Positions 40,833 to 51,754 of a DNA stretch of 64,000 bases are shown one piece after another (position 1 is the first letter of the stretch; each line of letters opens with the position of its first letter). The translations under genes were made by a program, and so were the position numbers. Location: NCBI RefSeq assembly GCF_001612615.1, contig NZ_BDAU01000001.1, forward strand, positions 186,001 to 250,000. The letters are read 5' to 3'. This DNA is from Nocardia amikacinitolerans NBRC 108937 (GTDB lineage: Bacteria > Actinomycetota > Actinomycetes > Mycobacteriales > Mycobacteriaceae). Below the pieces are notes generated by a model, which searched no databases, had not been told where the DNA came from, and saw only the letters and a program-made list of their open reading frames with translations.

Positions 40833-41747
40833 ATGGCCAGCACGTTGCCGGAAACCGAGGACGGCGGACCCGACGCCGCCACGGCGGCGTTCGTCGCGCA
40901 CCGCAACCTGCTCTTCACCGTCGCCTACGAGATGCTCGGCTCGGCCGCCGACGCCGAGGACGTCCTGCAGGAGACCTGGCTGCGGTGGGTCGGCGTCGAT
41001 CTCGACGAGGTGCGGGATCGGCGCGCGTATCTGGTTCGGATCACCACCCGTCAGGCGCTGATCCGGTTGCGTACGCTCGGCCGCCGCAAGGAGTCCTACG
41101 TGGGTCCGTGGCTGCCCGAGCCGCTGCTGACCGCGCCGGATGTGGCCGAGGACGTGGAGTTGGCCGACAGCGTCTCGATGGCGATGCTGTTGGTGCTGGA
41201 GACGCTCACGCCGACCGAGCGTGCAGTGTTCGTGCTGCGCGAGGTGTTCGACGTCGGGTACGACGAGATCGCCGCAGCCGTCGACAAGAGCAAGGCCGCG
41301 GTTCGCCAGATCGCCCACCGCGCGCGGGAGCACGTCGCCGCGCGTCGGCCGCGCGGTGTCGTTTCGCCTGCCGAGACCCGCGGTGCGCTCGAGGCGTTTC
41401 AGCGGGCGATCGAAACGGGCGATCTGCAGAGTCTGGTCGACATTCTCGCGCCGGACGTCGTGCTCCTGGGTGACGGTGGCGGCGTCGTGCGAGCCGTGCA
41501 GCGGCCCGTCGTCGGGGCGCACCGGGTCGCTCGTTTGCTCGGCGGCGGCTTGGGTCGGCTCGACGCCGCGGTGTCGGTCGAGCAGGTGCAGGTCAACGGC
41601 TGGCCCGCGCTGATCGTCCGGTTCGACGACGAGCTCGACAGCGTCGTCGCGATGCGGATCGACGACGGGTTGGTCACCGGGCTGTACGTCGTGCGCAATC
41701 CCGAGAAGCTGTCGCATGTGGAGCACGAGAACGTGGTGAGTCGTTGA
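40833..41747 (+). CDS. ECF41-type sigma factor with SnoaL-like domain
   Basis: A 304-residue ECF41 sigma factor. Sigma regions 2 and 4 are joined by YVGPWLPEPL, the group signature, and the C-terminal SnoaL-like domain carries DGGG and a final NPEKL, close to the NPDKL motif known to contact the sigma core. Such factors work without an anti-sigma. The ATG at 40833 has AGGAG 5 nt upstream. Usual targets are a neighbouring carboxymuconolactone decarboxylase, oxidoreductase or epimerase; none adjoins here, so its targets may be the oxidoreductase operons elsewhere in the window. Confidence 0.88.
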   Translation: MASTLPETEDGGPDAATAAFVAHRNLLFTVAYEMLGSAADAEDVLQETWLRWVGVDLDEVRDRRAYLVRITTRQALIRLRTLGRRKESYVGPWLPEPLLTAPDVAEDVELADSVSMAMLLVLETLTPTERAVFVLREVFDVGYDEIAAAVDKSKAAVRQIAHRAREHVAARRPRGVVSPAETRGALEAFQRAIETGDLQSLVDILAPDVVLLGDGGGVVRAVQRPVVGAHRVARLLGGGLGRLDAAVSVEQVQVNGWPALIVRFDDELDSVVAMRIDDGLVTGLYVVRNPEKLSHVEHENVVSR

Positions 41748-41829
41748 GTCGCTCGGGGTTCGTCCGCTTCATCGAGAGCTGAGGCGTGGTCGACACTCTC
41801 GTGCTGCTGCGACGGTTCGGCGGATTGCT

Positions 41830-42678
41830 CTAGTCGACGGCCACCGGTAGTCGGTCTCCGAGCCTCCGCAGCGCCCGCTCGGACGGGGAGCCCGGTTCGG
41901 CGGCGAACAGGTCGAGGCCGCAGCACGACGGCGCGTCGGGTAGTGAGACCAGTTCGCGGTGCAGCGTGAGTTCACCCGCGATCGGATGGTGCAGCACGTA
42001 TATCCCCGACCGAAACCGTGCGACCTGGTGTTCGGCCCACATGCGCGCGAAATCGGTACTGAGATCACGCATTCGGTCGATGTGTGCCGCGAGTTCGCGG
42101 TCGCCGCGATGCCGTCCGAGCAGCACGCGCAGGTGAGCCACGTGCTCGCGTGCCGCCCGCGTCCACTCGGCGCGGTGCAGGTCGCGTAGATAGGGCTCGG
42201 TGAACAGCAGGTGCGACAGTGTGCGGCGGTCGTCGGGCAGTGCGGGAAAGTCTCCGAACACCGCTACGGCGAGGTCGTTCCAGCCGACGATCTGGGTGTG
42301 CTTGCCGATCAGCAGCGCCGGTGTCATCACGAACGACTTCAACAGGTAGCGCAAGCCGGCGAGCGCGTCCGGCGATGCCGTGTCCTGCGCACACGGCGTG
42401 GGACGCCGTGCGATCCGGTGCAGGTAGGCCAACTCGTCGGTGTCCAGGCGCAGTGCCGCGCCGATCGCGTTCAATGCCTCGTTCGAGACACTCTCGCTTC
42501 TGCCCTGTTCCAGTCGCGTGTAGTGCGCGATGCTGACGCCCGCGACGCGCGCCAACTCCTCACGCCGCAAACCGGCGACCCGGCGCACTCCCCCGTAGTC
42601 GCGCAGCCTGACGTCCTCCGGGCGCAGGCGCGCGCGGCGCGACTTGAGGAACTCGCTCAGCTCTGTCCGGTCGTCCAC
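41830..42678 (-). CDS. XRE-family regulator with MmyB-like ligand domain
   Basis: A 282-residue regulator: N-terminal helix-turn-helix (LRREELARVAGVSIAHYTRLEQGR, about 38-61) and a C-terminal PAS-like MmyB ligand domain ending GLDLFAAEPGSPSERAL. MmyB proteins commonly sit divergent to an oxidoreductase or SDR that they control, and the divergent gene here encodes an NADP-binding reductase. The ATG at 42678 gives normal family length. Confidence 0.88.
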   Translation of the reverse strand: MDDRTELSEFLKSRRARLRPEDVRLRDYGGVRRVAGLRREELARVAGVSIAHYTRLEQGRSESVSNEALNAIGAALRLDTDELAYLHRIARRPTPCAQDTASPDALAGLRYLLKSFVMTPALLIGKHTQIVGWNDLAVAVFGDFPALPDDRRTLSHLLFTEPYLRDLHRAEWTRAAREHVAHLRVLLGRHRGDRELAAHIDRMRDLSTDFARMWAEHQVARFRSGIYVLHHPIAGELTLHRELVSLPDAPSCCGLDLFAAEPGSPSERALRRLGDRLPVAVD

Positions 42679-42829
42679 GTGACAACGCTACGCCCGAGCG
42701 CGGTGGGTGATCACGCCGTGAGTATGCAAAGTACTGGCCTGGTTCGGTGATCGCGGCGGTTCCATGCTGATGGACGCGCGTCCCTGCGCTCGCCGGTTCC
42801 GGCATCCACACGAACGAACGGAGAAATCT

Positions 42830-43576
42830 GTGCCGCACACACTCGGATTGATCGGCAGCGGAATGATCGGGTCTTCCGTTGCCCGCCTTGCCGTTTCGGC
42901 AGGGCTCGAAATTGTCCTGAGTAATTCGCGAGGCCCCGAGACCCTCGCCGACCTGGTCGCCGAACTCGGCGGGCGCGCCCGAGCGGCCACCCCGGCAGAA
43001 GCGGCGCGCGCCGCGGACCTGGTGGTCGCCGCGATCCCGCTCACCGCCTTCGCGCAGCTCCCCGCCGACGCACTGTCGGGCAAAACGGTGCTGGACACCG
43101 CCAACTACTACCCCGAGCGCGACGGCCACCTGACCGAACTCGACACGGGCACACTGACTTCCAGCGCCCTCCTGCAACGCCACCTCCCAGAAGCGCAGGT
43201 GGTCAAGGCATTCAACAACATCACCCCGCACCAGCTGCTCTCCCTCGCCCGCCCCGCGAACGCACCGGACCGCAGCGCCCTACCCATCGCAGGCGACCAC
43301 GCCGAGTCCAAAACCGAGGCCACCCGGTTGCTGGACATGCTCGGCTACGACGCCGTGGACATCGGCCCCCTCGCCACCAGCTGGCGCAGCGAACCCAACA
43401 CCCCGGTCTACATCGAGCCCTACCTCGGCGCCCGCCCCGCCATGAACCTCGACGAGTTCTTCCGCTGGACCCTGCAAACCCCCGGCGTCCCCGTCCCCGC
43501 AGCACGAATCTCCGAACTCATCGAAACCGCGGACCGCCAAAAGCCGGGCGAGGCCAGGCTTCCCAGCGCCGACTAA
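42830..43576 (+). CDS. NADP-binding F420 reductase-like oxidoreductase
   Basis: A 248-residue protein with GLIGSGMIGSSVARLAVSAG at the N-terminus (NADP_F420-type dinucleotide fold), then LVVAAIPLTAF and VVKAFNNI, features of the F420-dependent NADP oxidoreductase superfamily. Many members act on other substrates, so the reaction is uncertain. The GTG at 42830 follows GGAGA; it is divergent from the MmyB-like regulator, its likely controller. Confidence 0.8.
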   Translation: MPHTLGLIGSGMIGSSVARLAVSAGLEIVLSNSRGPETLADLVAELGGRARAATPAEAARAADLVVAAIPLTAFAQLPADALSGKTVLDTANYYPERDGHLTELDTGTLTSSALLQRHLPEAQVVKAFNNITPHQLLSLARPANAPDRSALPIAGDHAESKTEATRLLDMLGYDAVDIGPLATSWRSEPNTPVYIEPYLGARPAMNLDEFFRWTLQTPGVPVPAARISELIETADRQKPGEARLPSAD

Positions 43577-43696
43577 CCCGTCGAGCGCTCGAGCGTCGGG
43601 CGGAAACCGGTCAGTCTACGTCCGGGATTCCCGCGCGACGGTTCGTCCCGTCGTCGCAGCCTGAGGTTGGTCGCTGAGGTCGGTAATGTCTGTCCG

Positions 43697-44434
43697 GTGA
43701 CCGACGCTACCGACCTGATGAGGATGTATCTGGTCGATCCAGACCAGCCTTTCCCACCTGTCGAGTTCGCGGATCCGTCCGGACTGGTCGCTCTCGGCGG
43801 GGATCTGTCGCCAGAACGGCTGTTGGGCGCCTATTCCGCGGGCATCTTTCCCTGGTACAACCCCGGCGAAACGATCCACTGGTACTGCCCGGACCCGCGG
43901 AGCATTCTGGTGCCGACCGACCTGCGGGTGAGCAAGTCCTATCGCCGATCTGTCGCCAATGCCGATTACGGGGTGACCATGGATCGCGCCTTCGCCGAGG
44001 TGATGTCGAAATGCGCCGAACCGCGTGGCAAAGAGGACGGAACCTGGATCGGCTCGGACATGCTGGCGGCCTACCTGCGGCTGCACCACCTCGGTCATGC
44101 GCACTCGGTCGAGGTATGGCGCGACGGCGACCTTGTCGGCGGCCTCTACGGCGTCGCGTGCGGCCGCTCCTTCGCCGGTGAGTCCATGTTCTCCCGCGCC
44201 CGTGATACCTCCAAGGTCGCGCTGTATTGGCTCTGCGCCCAACTGGCCGCCTGGAATTTCGCCCTCATCGACTGCCAAGTCACCTCCAGCCACCTCACCT
44301 CCCTCGGCGCCATCGACGTCCCCCGTGCGGACTACCTGCACCTACACACCCAGGCCGCCGCCCGCCCCGGCCTCCCCGGCCCCTGGCAGTTCGAAATCCC
44401 GGTTCCCAACTCCCCCAACCACCTACCGACGTGA
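43697..44434 (+). CDS. aat: Leucyl/phenylalanyl-tRNA-protein transferase
   Basis: A 245-residue Aat enzyme, which adds Leu or Phe from aminoacyl-tRNA to proteins with N-terminal Lys or Arg, marking them for ClpS-ClpAP/ClpCP. FPPVEFADPSGLVALGGDLS, the FPWY motif and GESMFSRARDTSKVAL with IDCQ are diagnostic. The GTG at 43697 was chosen from family length; it has no clear ribosome-binding site. It stands alone. Confidence 0.92.
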   Translation: MTDATDLMRMYLVDPDQPFPPVEFADPSGLVALGGDLSPERLLGAYSAGIFPWYNPGETIHWYCPDPRSILVPTDLRVSKSYRRSVANADYGVTMDRAFAEVMSKCAEPRGKEDGTWIGSDMLAAYLRLHHLGHAHSVEVWRDGDLVGGLYGVACGRSFAGESMFSRARDTSKVALYWLCAQLAAWNFALIDCQVTSSHLTSLGAIDVPRADYLHLHTQAAARPGLPGPWQFEIPVPNSPNHLPT

Positions 44435-44497
44435 ACGATCACCGTAGATGCCGCGAAGATTTCGTCGGGAAATTCGGGACATGTACCATCCCTATTC

Positions 44498-44977
44498 ATG
44501 ATGATGGGTGAAGGGGTGGAGTGGGGATTGCACTGTTGCATGGTGCTGGCCTGGCTCGACGACCATGCGCCGATCGCCACCTCTCGGCTCGCGGAGATGT
44601 TCGAGTTGCCGCCGGAGTATCTGAAGAAGCGGCTGCAACCGCTGGTGCGGGAAGGGATTCTCGAGTCCGCTCCTGGCGCGCGCGGCGGATACCGGCTGGC
44701 GAAGGCGCCAGGGCGCATCACGTTGATGGACGTCGTCGCCGCGGTCGAAGGCCGCACGGGCGCGTTCCGCTGCACCGAGATCCGTCGGCGCGGAGCCGGC
44801 GAGACCGCGGCCAAGTCCGAATTCGCCGAACCGTGCGGGATCGCTACCGCGATGCGCCGCGCCGAGCTGGCGTGGCGGCGCGAGCTGACGAGTCAGACCA
44901 TCGCGGATCTGATCGCCGATGCCCCGCCGAACGCGCCCAGGCGGGCGCGGCGGTTCTATGAGCAGCTGACCGCCTGA
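44498..44977 (+). CDS. Rrf2-family transcriptional regulator
   Basis: A 159-residue Rrf2 protein: winged helix at the N-terminus (ATSRLAEMFELPPEYLKKRLQPLVREGILESAPGARGGYRLAK region) followed by TLMDVVAAVEG. Cysteines at FRC and EPCG could bind a cluster, but the classic three-Cys pattern is incomplete. It precedes an MFS exporter on the same strand by 60 bp and probably regulates it. Confidence 0.85.
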   Translation: MMMGEGVEWGLHCCMVLAWLDDHAPIATSRLAEMFELPPEYLKKRLQPLVREGILESAPGARGGYRLAKAPGRITLMDVVAAVEGRTGAFRCTEIRRRGAGETAAKSEFAEPCGIATAMRRAELAWRRELTSQTIADLIADAPPNAPRRARRFYEQLTA

Positions 44978-44997
44978 AGCACACCCGAGGAACACCT

Positions 44998-45023
44998 GCC
45001 CGGCCACCGGCCGGGCTTCTTTC
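44998..45023 (+). terminator. Hairpin between rrf2-like and MFS genes
   Basis: GCCCGGCC and GGCCGGGC pair perfectly around a 3-nt loop (44998-45016), followed by TTCTTTC. It lies 22 nt before the MFS start and may be a terminator or attenuator. Confidence 0.6.
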
Positions 45024-45037
45024 GAAAGGAATTCGGG

Positions 45038-46231
45038 ATGTCGGATGTCCTGATTACATCTCGCGAGACCCGGTCGAATGGGTTGCGCCGCACTCTGATT
45101 CTGGCGTTGGGCACCTTCGCCGTCGGCACCGACGCGTTCGTTCTGGCCGGATTCCTTCCGGACTTGGCCGCCGATCTGGAGGTGTCCACCGCGACGGCCG
45201 GTTCGGCGGTGACGGTCTTCGCCGCCGGATACGCGCTGGGCTCGCCGGTGCTGGCCACGGTCACCGCGCGGGCGCCGCGGCGGGGGTTGTTGGTCACCGC
45301 CTTGCTGGTGCTCGCTGTCGCCAACCTCGGATCGGCTCTCGCACCGACCTTTTCGATCCTGCTGCTGACCCGGGTCCTGGCCGCTGTCGGGGCGGCGGCG
45401 TTCACCCCGAACGCGGGCGCGGTGGCCGCGGCACTGGTGCGCCCCGACGCGCGAGCGCGGGCGCTGGCGGTGGTCGTGGGCGGACTGACCGTCGCGACCG
45501 CGCTCGGCGTCCCCTTGGGCAACGCGCTCGGGCAGTGGCTGGGCTGGCGCACGGCCTTGGCCGGTGCCGCCGCGCTGTGCCTGCTGGCGGCGGCGGGGGT
45601 GGCGGCATGGGTGCCGTTCGTGCCCGGCAGTCCTGGCGTGCCGCTGACCACGCGATTGTCGGTGTTGCGCGACCGGACCGTCGCGAAGGTCCTACCGCTG
45701 ACCGTACTGGGCATGGCCGCGGCCTACGTCGCCTACGCCTACGCTGTGCCCGCGCTCGGCGCACTGGGTATCGGCGCTTCGAGCATCGCGTGGATGCTGT
45801 GCCTCTACGGAATCGGCGCGGTCACGGGCAATCTGGTGTCCGGCTACGCCACCGACCGCTGGGGCTCGACGCGCGTGCTCACCATCGGTTACTCGACCAT
45901 GGCCGCGGCCTTGGGCGGCATGGGCGTCCTCGCGGCCACCGGCACGCGCGCACCGATGCTGGTGGGGGCGCTCGCGATGGCGTGGGGTGCGGCCAGTTGG
46001 TGCCAGACCCCTGCCCAGCAGCATCGGCTTATCGACGCTGCCCCGCAGGAGTCCGGACTCGTGGTGGCGCTCAACGCCTCCGGCATCTACCTCGGCATCG
46101 GGGTCGGCACCCTGCTCGGTGGTCTCACCACCGGTCACGGCGCGACCACCATGTTCGCCACCGGCACCGTCCTGGCCGCGAGCGCCCTTGTCTACCTTCG
46201 GTTCACCGCGACAGCGACCCGACCTGTGTAG
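45038..46231 (+). CDS. MFS exporter, DHA1/AraJ-like (chloramphenicol-exporter type)
   Basis: A 397-residue, 12-helix transporter. FAVGTDAFVLAGFLPDLAADLEVSTATAG at helix 1 and the motif-C-like LGVPLGNALGQWLGWR belong to the DHA1 branch that includes Cmx/CmlR chloramphenicol exporters and AraJ. GAAAGGA lies 8 nt before the ATG. Likely drug efflux under the preceding Rrf2 regulator. Substrate unknown. Confidence 0.85.
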   Translation: MSDVLITSRETRSNGLRRTLILALGTFAVGTDAFVLAGFLPDLAADLEVSTATAGSAVTVFAAGYALGSPVLATVTARAPRRGLLVTALLVLAVANLGSALAPTFSILLLTRVLAAVGAAAFTPNAGAVAAALVRPDARARALAVVVGGLTVATALGVPLGNALGQWLGWRTALAGAAALCLLAAAGVAAWVPFVPGSPGVPLTTRLSVLRDRTVAKVLPLTVLGMAAAYVAYAYAVPALGALGIGASSIAWMLCLYGIGAVTGNLVSGYATDRWGSTRVLTIGYSTMAAALGGMGVLAATGTRAPMLVGALAMAWGAASWCQTPAQQHRLIDAAPQESGLVVALNASGIYLGIGVGTLLGGLTTGHGATTMFATGTVLAASALVYLRFTATATRPV

Positions 46232-46265
46232 GTGTCGAGTTCGGCGATCGTGCCCCGGAGCACCT

Positions 46266-47891
<1,626 letters not shown>

Positions 47892-48088
47892 GGGCGATCT
47901 CCTGTTCTCGGCCGACCGGCCGGATCGATGGGGAACCCGCACACGAGAAGACGACCGCGGCAGCGGCGTGAAGGGTGCGGGGATTACCGACGCGGAGCGA
48001 GGCTCGACGCGTGCGGCGCGATCAGGAGAACAGGAAAATCAAACCCATGAGGTCTGCCAAGTTAGCCGCCCAATCCCGCTGGCGTCAA
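47892..48088 (-). promoter_or_regulatory. Promoter and attenuator-like leader of the ABC-F gene
   Basis: On the minus strand: -35 TTGACG (48088-48083), 18 nt, -10 TAACTT (48064-48059), so transcription should start near 48052. An eight-codon ORF begins almost at once (48048). The leader then runs about 160 nt to the ABC-F ATG. TCCTGTTCTC in the short ORF (48035-48026) is perfectly complementary to GAGAACAGGA at the ABC-F ribosome-binding site (47909-47900). Pairing would hide the AGGA of that site; a stalled ribosome on the short ORF would free it. Confidence 0.65.
48022..48048 (-). CDS. Leader peptide MGLIFLFS upstream of ABC-F gene
   Basis: ATG GGT TTG ATT TTC CTG TTC TCC TGA, eight residues plus stop, nearly leaderless after the predicted transcription start. 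Its hydrophobic Ile-Phe-Leu-Phe core resembles the stall segments of drug-sensing leader peptides such as ErmCL. Codons 5-8 contain the sequence complementary to the downstream ribosome-binding site. Function inferred from arrangement. Confidence 0.55.
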   Translation of the reverse strand: MGLIFLFS

Positions 48089-49305
48089 CCCTCTTTCGCC
48101 GGGACGTGATCCGGATTACGCCACGCCGCTACGCGCAGGTAGGTGACCGAGCGCAACAGCCATTCCACCGGACCGTACCGGTGCTCGCGCAGCCACCACG
48201 CGCTGAGCGCGAGCTGAGCCGCGTAGGTCAGCAGCGCTAGCCCGATCACTGCGGCGGGCGGCACCTTGCCGGCGAGCGCGAGTCCGTACCCGGTGTAGAG
48301 CGCCATCAACACGATCGACTGGCCGATGTAGTTCGAGGCCGCCATCCGTCCTGCGGGCGCGAGCCGGGCGATCGCCCGCCCCGTGCGTGGTGCGCGGGCG
48401 AGCAGCACGATGCCCGCGATGTAGGCGAAGGTCATCACCGGATTCACCAACTCCTGCACCCCGATCCACCACCACGGCCCATCCCAACCGACCGAGATCG
48501 CGAACGTCACCGCAGAGATAGGCACACCGATCCCCAGCCCGATCGCCAGCACGCGCGGCGCCCATCTATCCAGTGTCTCGCCGTCCTCGAACAAACCCCG
48601 TTTGCCCGCCGCCATGCCGATCAGGAACAGCCCGAGGCTGGTCATTCCTTGCGTGAGCCAGGTGAGCAGCAGAAAGAGCGGCGCGTAGGACAGCTGGGTG
48701 TCCAGGGTGTCGGCGAAACCGCCGGTGTAGCCCTCGCGCATCGCGGGCAGGTCGATGAACTGGGCCAGCGCCTGGTACGGGTCGGCGCCGCCCCCCGGCA
48801 CGAACGCCCACAGGCACCACAGCGCGTACAGCACGCCACCGGTGATCAGCGCGGTGCGCGGCCGCAGCTTGCGCAACAGGATCAGGACCAGGCACAGCAT
48901 CGCGTACAGGGTCAGGATGTCGCCGATCCAGAGCAGAAAGACGTGCGCGAGCCCGATCGCCATGAGCGCCGCGCACCGCCGCAGCAGCCGCGCGTTGGCC
49001 GACGCGCCCGCCCGCTGCGCCGCCGCGATCTGCAAGGTGAACGAGTAGCCGAACAGGAACGCGAACAGCAGGTAGAACCGTCCGGCGAACAGCGCGTCCA
49101 CGACGCCGGTGACCAGGTGGTCGACGGCGCCCTGGTAGTGCTCGCGCGGTCGGTCGCGGGTTCCGTCGAACGACCACAGCGCCGTGGCTACGGTGACGTT
49201 GGTGATCAGGATTCCGAACAGCGCGAAACCGCGCAGGATGTCGAGTTCCGCGATCCGCCGTCCGGTGGTCGCGGCGGGCAGCACGGATTCGGTGGCACCG
49301 GACAT
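48085..49305 (-). CDS. DUF418-domain membrane protein
   Basis: A 406-residue, roughly 10-helix membrane protein. The N-terminal IAELDILRGFALFGILITNV and the C-terminal YGPVEWLLRSVTY are the recognisable ends of the DUF418 (YeiB-like) family, related to membrane acyltransferases. The biochemical role is unknown. Its 3' end overlaps the -35 of the ABC-F promoter. Confidence 0.87.
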   Translation of the reverse strand: MSGATESVLPAATTGRRIAELDILRGFALFGILITNVTVATALWSFDGTRDRPREHYQGAVDHLVTGVVDALFAGRFYLLFAFLFGYSFTLQIAAAQRAGASANARLLRRCAALMAIGLAHVFLLWIGDILTLYAMLCLVLILLRKLRPRTALITGGVLYALWCLWAFVPGGGADPYQALAQFIDLPAMREGYTGGFADTLDTQLSYAPLFLLLTWLTQGMTSLGLFLIGMAAGKRGLFEDGETLDRWAPRVLAIGLGIGVPISAVTFAISVGWDGPWWWIGVQELVNPVMTFAYIAGIVLLARAPRTGRAIARLAPAGRMAASNYIGQSIVLMALYTGYGLALAGKVPPAAVIGLALLTYAAQLALSAWWLREHRYGPVEWLLRSVTYLRVAAWRNPDHVPAKEG

Positions 49306-49425
49306 GTTTCGACGCTAGCGGCCGCACCGGCCCGAACGCGTCCTCCGTCGGAGCGATTCGCGAACCGGGCGAAGTCGGGGCGGTTCGCGACCTCCGGCGT
49401 ATTGACCACGCGGGATCGGCGGGCG

Positions 49426-50181
49426 TCAGCCCAGATCCGCGACCTCCAGGTAGATCTGGCGTTCGACCGCGAGTTCGGCGAGGAAACCCTGCGCACCGCC
49501 TGCCGACGGGGTTGCGCGGAACGCCGCCACCGCGATCTCCCCGGTCCGCAGCCGCTGACCGTGGAACTCGCGCTGCCCCAGAATGATCGGCTGCGCGGTG
49601 TCGAAACCGCGCTCGTGCACGTCGTCGGACAGCGGCCTGCCGAGCATGTCGGTGACCGTGCCGGGGATCAGGCGCACGGCCACGATCTGATCGAAGCTTG
49701 GCCGCCGCGCGATCCGGTGCGCGAGATACAGCCGGCCGGGACGGCCGAAGCACAGGTGCGTCAGCAGCTCGTCATCGCCGTACGGCTGGAGTTCGGCGAA
49801 GTAGACGACATTGCGAACCGTGGCCACGACATCGCGTGCGACGATCGGCCCGCCGCGTTCCAGGTGCCCCCGGTACAGCGTGCCGCGCAGCTCGGTGCGC
49901 GGCCGATCGCCGTGCGGATCCAGCTCGGTGAGCGGGAAGAACTCGGGTTCGAAGGTGTGGAATCCCTCGTAACCGATCCTGCGGTCGGCGCCGAGCGCAC
50001 GGCAACCGTGCTCGTCGAGGTCGACGGCGAGCAGCACCTGGAAATTGTGCCGCGCCTCGAACGTCGGCAGATACGAAAGGTAGCAGTCCACGCCCGTGCC
50101 GAACACCAGCATGGCGTGCGTGCCGGTGGCGCCCTCCGTGGCGCTCGATCGCTCGATCGCGTGGGTGTGTATGCCGAACAT
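49426..50181 (-). CDS. Conserved-looking hypothetical protein
   Basis: A 251-residue protein with no signal peptide, membrane helix or motif that I recognise. It is rich in charged residues with alternating beta-strand-like segments (VVYFAELQPYG, RLYLAHRIARRP). The ATG at 50181 has GAGGAG 9 nt upstream, and the codon use is like its neighbours, so the gene is real. It stands between the DUF418 gene and the solute-binding-like gene on the same strand. Confidence 0.7.
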   Translation of the reverse strand: MFGIHTHAIERSSATEGATGTHAMLVFGTGVDCYLSYLPTFEARHNFQVLLAVDLDEHGCRALGADRRIGYEGFHTFEPEFFPLTELDPHGDRPRTELRGTLYRGHLERGGPIVARDVVATVRNVVYFAELQPYGDDELLTHLCFGRPGRLYLAHRIARRPSFDQIVAVRLIPGTVTDMLGRPLSDDVHERGFDTAQPIILGQREFHGQRLRTGEIAVAAFRATPSAGGAQGFLAELAVERQIYLEVADLG

Positions 50182-50380
50182 CGTTGGGGCTCCTCTCTCT
50201 CCAACCCCTATAGCTAGGGAGAGTGGCACCAAACCCGGTCACAGCCACGAGTGCCGGGCTACTCGATTCCTCGCGTTCCGGCTACTCGCCGGGGCCGATC
50301 CGTGCGCTGCGCGCTCGGGCCCTCGGTCACACTTCCGTTTACACTTGGATCATCGTCACGATACGCCCGAACGCAACACT

Positions 50381-51754
50381 TCAGTTATACGACTGAGTGA
50401 CCCCGTCGAGCAGGTGCTCCATGGTCTCGAACGTCGGCGCGTCGACCACATCGATCAGATTCGCGGGCACCGGCACCTTGTTCTCCGCGGTGACCTGCGC
50501 GAACTGTGCCGCGTCTCCGGTGCGGAAGCCGTGTTCGGCGGCGAGCCGCTGCAACTCCGGATCGGTGGACAGCAGGCGGCCGAGCCGATCGCCGGATTCG
50601 TCCAGCGGCACCAGCGTGTGGGTGGACAGCACCGTCGGCGACGGGTAGGTCAGCACCATGTCCGGCTTCAGCTGTCCCTGCACGGCGGCCTCGACGAACT
50701 GGGCTTCGTAGATCATCACCAGCGGCGTCGGGCCCATCCCCGCGGTGAGGTACTCCTGGAACGGGCCCGCGCTCGAGTTCTCCGCGTAACCCTGGCCGGT
50801 GAACAGTCGCGAGACGATCGGCAGCACCCGCTTCTCGGCCTCCGCGCCCTGCACGACCGCGCGGTCGTTGGCCACGAACCCGGCGATGGCCAGGTACATC
50901 GCCGCGGAGTTGGAGGTCCGCGGGTCGGTGGTGGAGACCAGGATGTTCTTGCGCACCGGATAGGTGATGTTGTCGGGCAGGTGCGCCCACTCGGTGTTGC
51001 GGCCGACCAGCTCGAGGTAGCGGGCCATGTCGAAGGTCGGCACCGGACCCGGCCGGACCACGCCCGCCGCGGTGAGCAGGTCGGCGATCGGACGGAAGGT
51101 GGCGATCGCCATCGGCGAGGCGAACGGCGTGTACTTGGTGGCGACGTTGCGGGCGCGCTGGATCCGCTCGGCGGCGGGTGCGCTGGAGGGGAACGCGAAG
51201 CTGTGGTTCGCCAGGTCGATCGAGGCGATCTGGCGGGAACCGGCGGGCTCCACCTCGGCCTTCAGCCCGTGCCCGGCGAGGGCTTCGACGACGCGGGGGT
51301 CTTCGAAGAACGCCATCTTCTCCGAGCCGACGACGCCGTGCACGGTGGTCAGCGCCGGAGTCGACGCCGCGGACGGGGCGGGATCGGGCTGACGCATCAC
51401 CAGCACGACGACCAGCAGTGCGACGACGGCCAGCGCGCCGCCGAGCAGCGCGAGCTTGCCGTTGCGCGGGAACTGGCGTAGCCGAGCGGTGAGATCCGGA
51501 CGCTCGCTCGTCGCCGGGGCGACCGCGACGCGCTCGGTCGGGGCTTCCGCCGATTCGGGTTCGAGCTCTCTGCGCACGATCCGTTCGACGAGGATCGGCA
51601 CGAACTCCCGCACGGGACGCCCGTCGAAACGTTGCCGAGCCGAGCCGATCGCGGTCTGGATCTGTTCGGCGGAGTGGGTCTCGGTGTAGTTCTCGACCAG
51701 GCTGTCGGTCAACCGGCGGATCGCTTGTTCTTCGCGGACGGTGTCGACAGCCAC
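50381..51754 (-). CDS. Membrane-anchored solute-binding-like protein with N-terminal helical bundle
   Basis: A 457-residue protein in three parts: an N-terminal three-helix-bundle-like segment (IRRLTDSLVENYTETHSAEQ, about 8-55), a transmembrane helix at about 101-120 (LALLGGALAVVALLVVVLVM), and an extracytoplasmic domain resembling type 2 periplasmic solute-binding proteins. There is no cleavable signal. The GTG at 51754 has GAGGAG 6 nt upstream; the longer frame begins with unrelated residues. No permease or ATPase adjoins it, so a sensing or scaffold role is possible. Confidence 0.72.
   Translation of the reverse strand: MAVDTVREEQAIRRLTDSLVENYTETHSAEQIQTAIGSARQRFDGRPVREFVPILVERIVRRELEPESAEAPTERVAVAPATSERPDLTARLRQFPRNGKLALLGGALAVVALLVVVLVMRQPDPAPSAASTPALTTVHGVVGSEKMAFFEDPRVVEALAGHGLKAEVEPAGSRQIASIDLANHSFAFPSSAPAAERIQRARNVATKYTPFASPMAIATFRPIADLLTAAGVVRPGPVPTFDMARYLELVGRNTEWAHLPDNITYPVRKNILVSTTDPRTSNSAAMYLAIAGFVANDRAVVQGAEAEKRVLPIVSRLFTGQGYAENSSAGPFQEYLTAGMGPTPLVMIYEAQFVEAAVQGQLKPDMVLTYPSPTVLSTHTLVPLDESGDRLGRLLSTDPELQRLAAEHGFRTGDAAQFAQVTAENKVPVPANLIDVVDAPTFETMEHLLDGVTQSYN

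Noticed and set aside
50206..50219. Small palindrome CCCTA-N4-TAGGG near 50.2 kb as an operator
   Set aside because: Only 5-bp arms and no adjacent regulator; equally likely part of a promoter -10 region.
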